Part shown: one piece after another, positions 63,201 through 64,000 of the stretch | Layout: every line of letters starts with the position of its first letter | How positions within the stretch are numbered: the first letter of the stretch is position 1 | DNA from: Motilibacter deserti | GTDB lineage: Bacteria > Actinomycetota > Actinomycetes > Motilibacterales > Motilibacteraceae | Length of the DNA: 64,000 nucleotides | Assembly (NCBI RefSeq): GCF_011250635.1 | Contig: NZ_JAANNP010000002.1 | Span: forward strand, 380,478 to 444,477 | Direction of reading: 5' to 3' | Made by a program: the position numbers and the translations under genes | The notes under the pieces: model-generated | The model's input: the letters and a program-made list of their open reading frames with translations, nothing else | Databases searched by the model: none | Told to the model about the DNA's origin: nothing

Positions 63201-64000
63201 CCGCAGCCCCGGGCGTACGTCCGGGCCGAGCAGGAGAAGCGCCTGCGCGCGGCCGAGCGCGGGCTGGCCCAGCTCGGCAAGGTCAACCCCCTGGCCCTGG
63301 AGGAGTTCGCCGCGCTCGAGGAGCGGCACCGCTTCCTCGTGACGCAGCTGGAGGACCTCAAGGCGACGCGGCGCGACCTGCTCGAGATCGTCCGCGAGGT
63401 CGACGACCGCGTGCAGGCGGTGTTCGCCGAGGCCTACGCCGACACCGCGCGCGAGTTCGAGGGTGTGTTCTCCCGGCTCTTCCCCGGCGGCGAGGGCCGG
63501 CTCGTGCTGACGGACCCCGACGACATGCTGACGACCGGGATCGAGGTCGAGGCACGGCCTCCCGGGAAGAAGGTCAAGCGGCTCTCGCTGCTGTCCGGCG
63601 GGGAGCGCTCGTTGACCGCCGTCGCGCTGCTCGTGGCCATCTTCAAGGCCCGCCCGAGCCCGTTCTACGTGATGGACGAGGTCGAGGCCGCGCTCGACGA
63701 CACCAACCTCGGCCGGCTGCTCGTCATCCTCGAGGAGCTGCGGGCGGCGAGCCAGCTGATCATCATCACGCACCAGAAGCGGACGATGGAGATCGCCGAC
63801 GCGCTGTACGGCGTCACGATGCGGGGTGACGGCGTGACCACGGTCATCAGCCAGCGGCTGCGCGACGAGCCGGTGCGCCGAGGCGGCAGCGGCGGCAGCG
63901 GCGGGAGCGGCTCCAGGGGCGGCAGCGGGAGCGGCGGGAGCGCCGAGCAGGGGCGCGCAGAGGAGGGCCGCAGCGGGGACGAGGCTGTCGAGACCGTGCC
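60279..64000 (+). CDS. smc: Chromosome segregation protein SMC (partial, runs off the window)
   Basis: 1240 codons are visible. The head has Walker A GPNGSGKSN (about 31-39) and the Q-loop region MGEQGAKSLRGG. Coiled coil runs to about 510. The hinge is about 510-670 (GYEAAIAAALGAAAEAVVV). The returning coil leads to the C-terminal head with LSGGE (1105-1109) and the Walker B-type MDEVEAALDD (Asp1133). After the head, a Gly/Ser/Arg-rich low-complexity tail starts at about 1202 and the gene is open at the window end. GTG 60279 follows GAGGAGG. ScpA/ScpB partners are not in the window. Confidence 0.97.
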   Translation, partial: MHLKSLTLKGFKSFASATTLRFEPGITAVVGPNGSGKSNVVDALAWVMGEQGAKSLRGGKMEDVIFAGTSGRAPLGRAEVSLTIDNTDGALPIDYTEVTITRTLFRNGGSEYAINGSGCRLLDVQELLSDSGIGREMHVIVGQGQLDAVLSATPEDRRGFIEEAAGVLKHRKRKEKALRKLDAMQANLARVQDLTAELRRQLKPLGRQAEAARRAQVVQADARDARLRLLADDLVQATARLEADVADEEALAERRAQAELALQQARSQEAELEAAIEAEAPQLARVQEAWYALSAVRERLRGTAGLAAERLRHLAAEQDERPGEGRDPDEMERQAARVRADESELAARAQQEAQRLAEVVSGLRAAEQALAAEEKALAAAVRARADRREGLARLAGQLAAARSKLEAAEAETGRLTAARDEAGARAEQARARFAEVETQVAGLDEGEEGLDAAHEEAEAVLVAAAERVEALVAQEREAERERSALAARLEALSLSLAAKDGAVALLGADGAAPAEGVLGTAAAMIEVRPGYEAAIAAALGAAAEAVVVEGLAGAIGAVERLRADDSGRAGLLVADTAPADGTGGPAPVAAVDAARPLGSAPVGAAALVDVPERLRGAVGALLADVVVVDSPAAAAAVVAEHPRATAVTRDGDVFRVGLVTGGSAGAPSQLEVQAAVDEAARRLAEVTHDGERLRFALSAARQERSAAQEQVDAALARLHESDARMAAVAEELGQLGSAARAAAAEAERLGRQLQAAQERLGPARETVDQLAERLAAAESAPDEGEPSPEERDRLREQCALARRSEMEARLAVRTAEERVKALSGRADALERGARQERQARARAAARREQREREAVVATAVLTGAETVLAHVDASIEQVSSERNAAERARAARAEELSRARAAARALAKEFEDLVDTAHRDEVARAEQRLRVEQMRQRAVDELGVEPDVLVEEFGPHNPVPPSPPAPDDPEPEEEPQPRAYVRAEQEKRLRAAERGLAQLGKVNPLALEEFAALEERHRFLVTQLEDLKATRRDLLEIVREVDDRVQAVFAEAYADTAREFEGVFSRLFPGGEGRLVLTDPDDMLTTGIEVEARPPGKKVKRLSLLSGGERSLTAVALLVAIFKARPSPFYVMDEVEAALDDTNLGRLLVILEELRAASQLIIITHQKRTMEIADALYGVTMRGDGVTTVISQRLRDEPVRRGGSGGSGGSGSRGGSGSGGSAEQGRAEEGRSGDEAVETV

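Overview
The window is a chromosomal stretch of a very GC-rich actinobacterium. Signs are the dense GTG/TTG starts, ATGA/GTGA stop-start overlaps, an F420 gene (fbiD), an HU protein with a histone-H1-like tail, the NdgR-type IclR regulator beside leuC, and the conserved actinobacterial order ddl - DUF3515 - Lrp - thiL - rpmB - DAK protein - recG - rsmD - coaD - yceD - rpmF - rnc - mutM - smc. Gene order and the secreted repeat protein suggest a Frankia/Motilibacter/Kineosporia-like lineage, but I cannot fix the genus. I found no transposase, integrase, phage gene or CRISPR array.

Layout. 1-2500: end of gatB, a TSUP exporter, a small acidic protein, tandem repeats and a long palindrome, then ferritin. 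2508-4816 (minus): two paralogous PQQ-type sugar dehydrogenases upstream of ferritin. 4903-6537: a D-2-hydroxyacid dehydrogenase and a ubiquitin-like/Mut7-C RNase fusion. 6723-10690: an unnamed four-gene envelope operon with two von Willebrand A (MIDAS) proteins, a four-helix membrane protein and a one-helix membrane protein. 10818-16360: ilvD, then ilvB-ilvN-ilvC behind a leader-peptide attenuator. 16597-17622: a diguanylate cyclase. 17736-20869: TPP riboswitch plus thiM-thiE-thiD-tenA. 20937-27672: serA, a 26-residue membrane peptide, leuB, an unknown gene, ilvE, and cimA behind a second attenuator. 27791-32498: LuxR/MalT-type regulator facing an alpha/beta hydrolase and a glycosyltransferase across a repeat-rich gap. 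32557-35535: FAH hydrolase, gltX, HAD phosphatase. 35667-38220: secreted repeat protein, tRNA-Gln(CUG), tRNA-Glu(CUC), and a gene-free stretch with repeated palindromes. 38221-41926: ndgR facing leuC-leuD-methyltransferase. 42082-46783: HU, cold-shock-like protein, fbiD, plsC, gpsA, a transsulfuration enzyme. 46834-64000: the conserved ddl-to-smc block, with a GNAT acetyltransferase interrupted by one in-frame TAA; smc runs off the end.

How it works together. The window carries almost the whole branched-chain amino-acid pathway (ilvD, ilvB, ilvN, ilvC, leuC, leuD, leuB, ilvE) plus cimA, so isoleucine can be made from pyruvate by citramalate without threonine deaminase; only leuA is missing here. 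Control is layered. Two leader-peptide attenuators of the same architecture precede ilvB (leader rich in Leu/Val codons) and cimA (tandem Ile codons). Matching GTCTC-7-GAGA palindromes lie upstream of leuC and leuB, probable NdgR sites. Thiamine genes feed TPP to acetolactate synthase and are under a TPP riboswitch with a visible Shine-Dalgarno-sequestering hairpin. gatB, gltX, tRNA-Gln and tRNA-Glu together fit the indirect (transamidation) route to Gln-tRNA.

The best candidate for an undescribed system is the two-VWA membrane operon at 6723-10690. The twin attenuators, the 26-residue peptide and the GNAT stop codon are the next most interesting observations.
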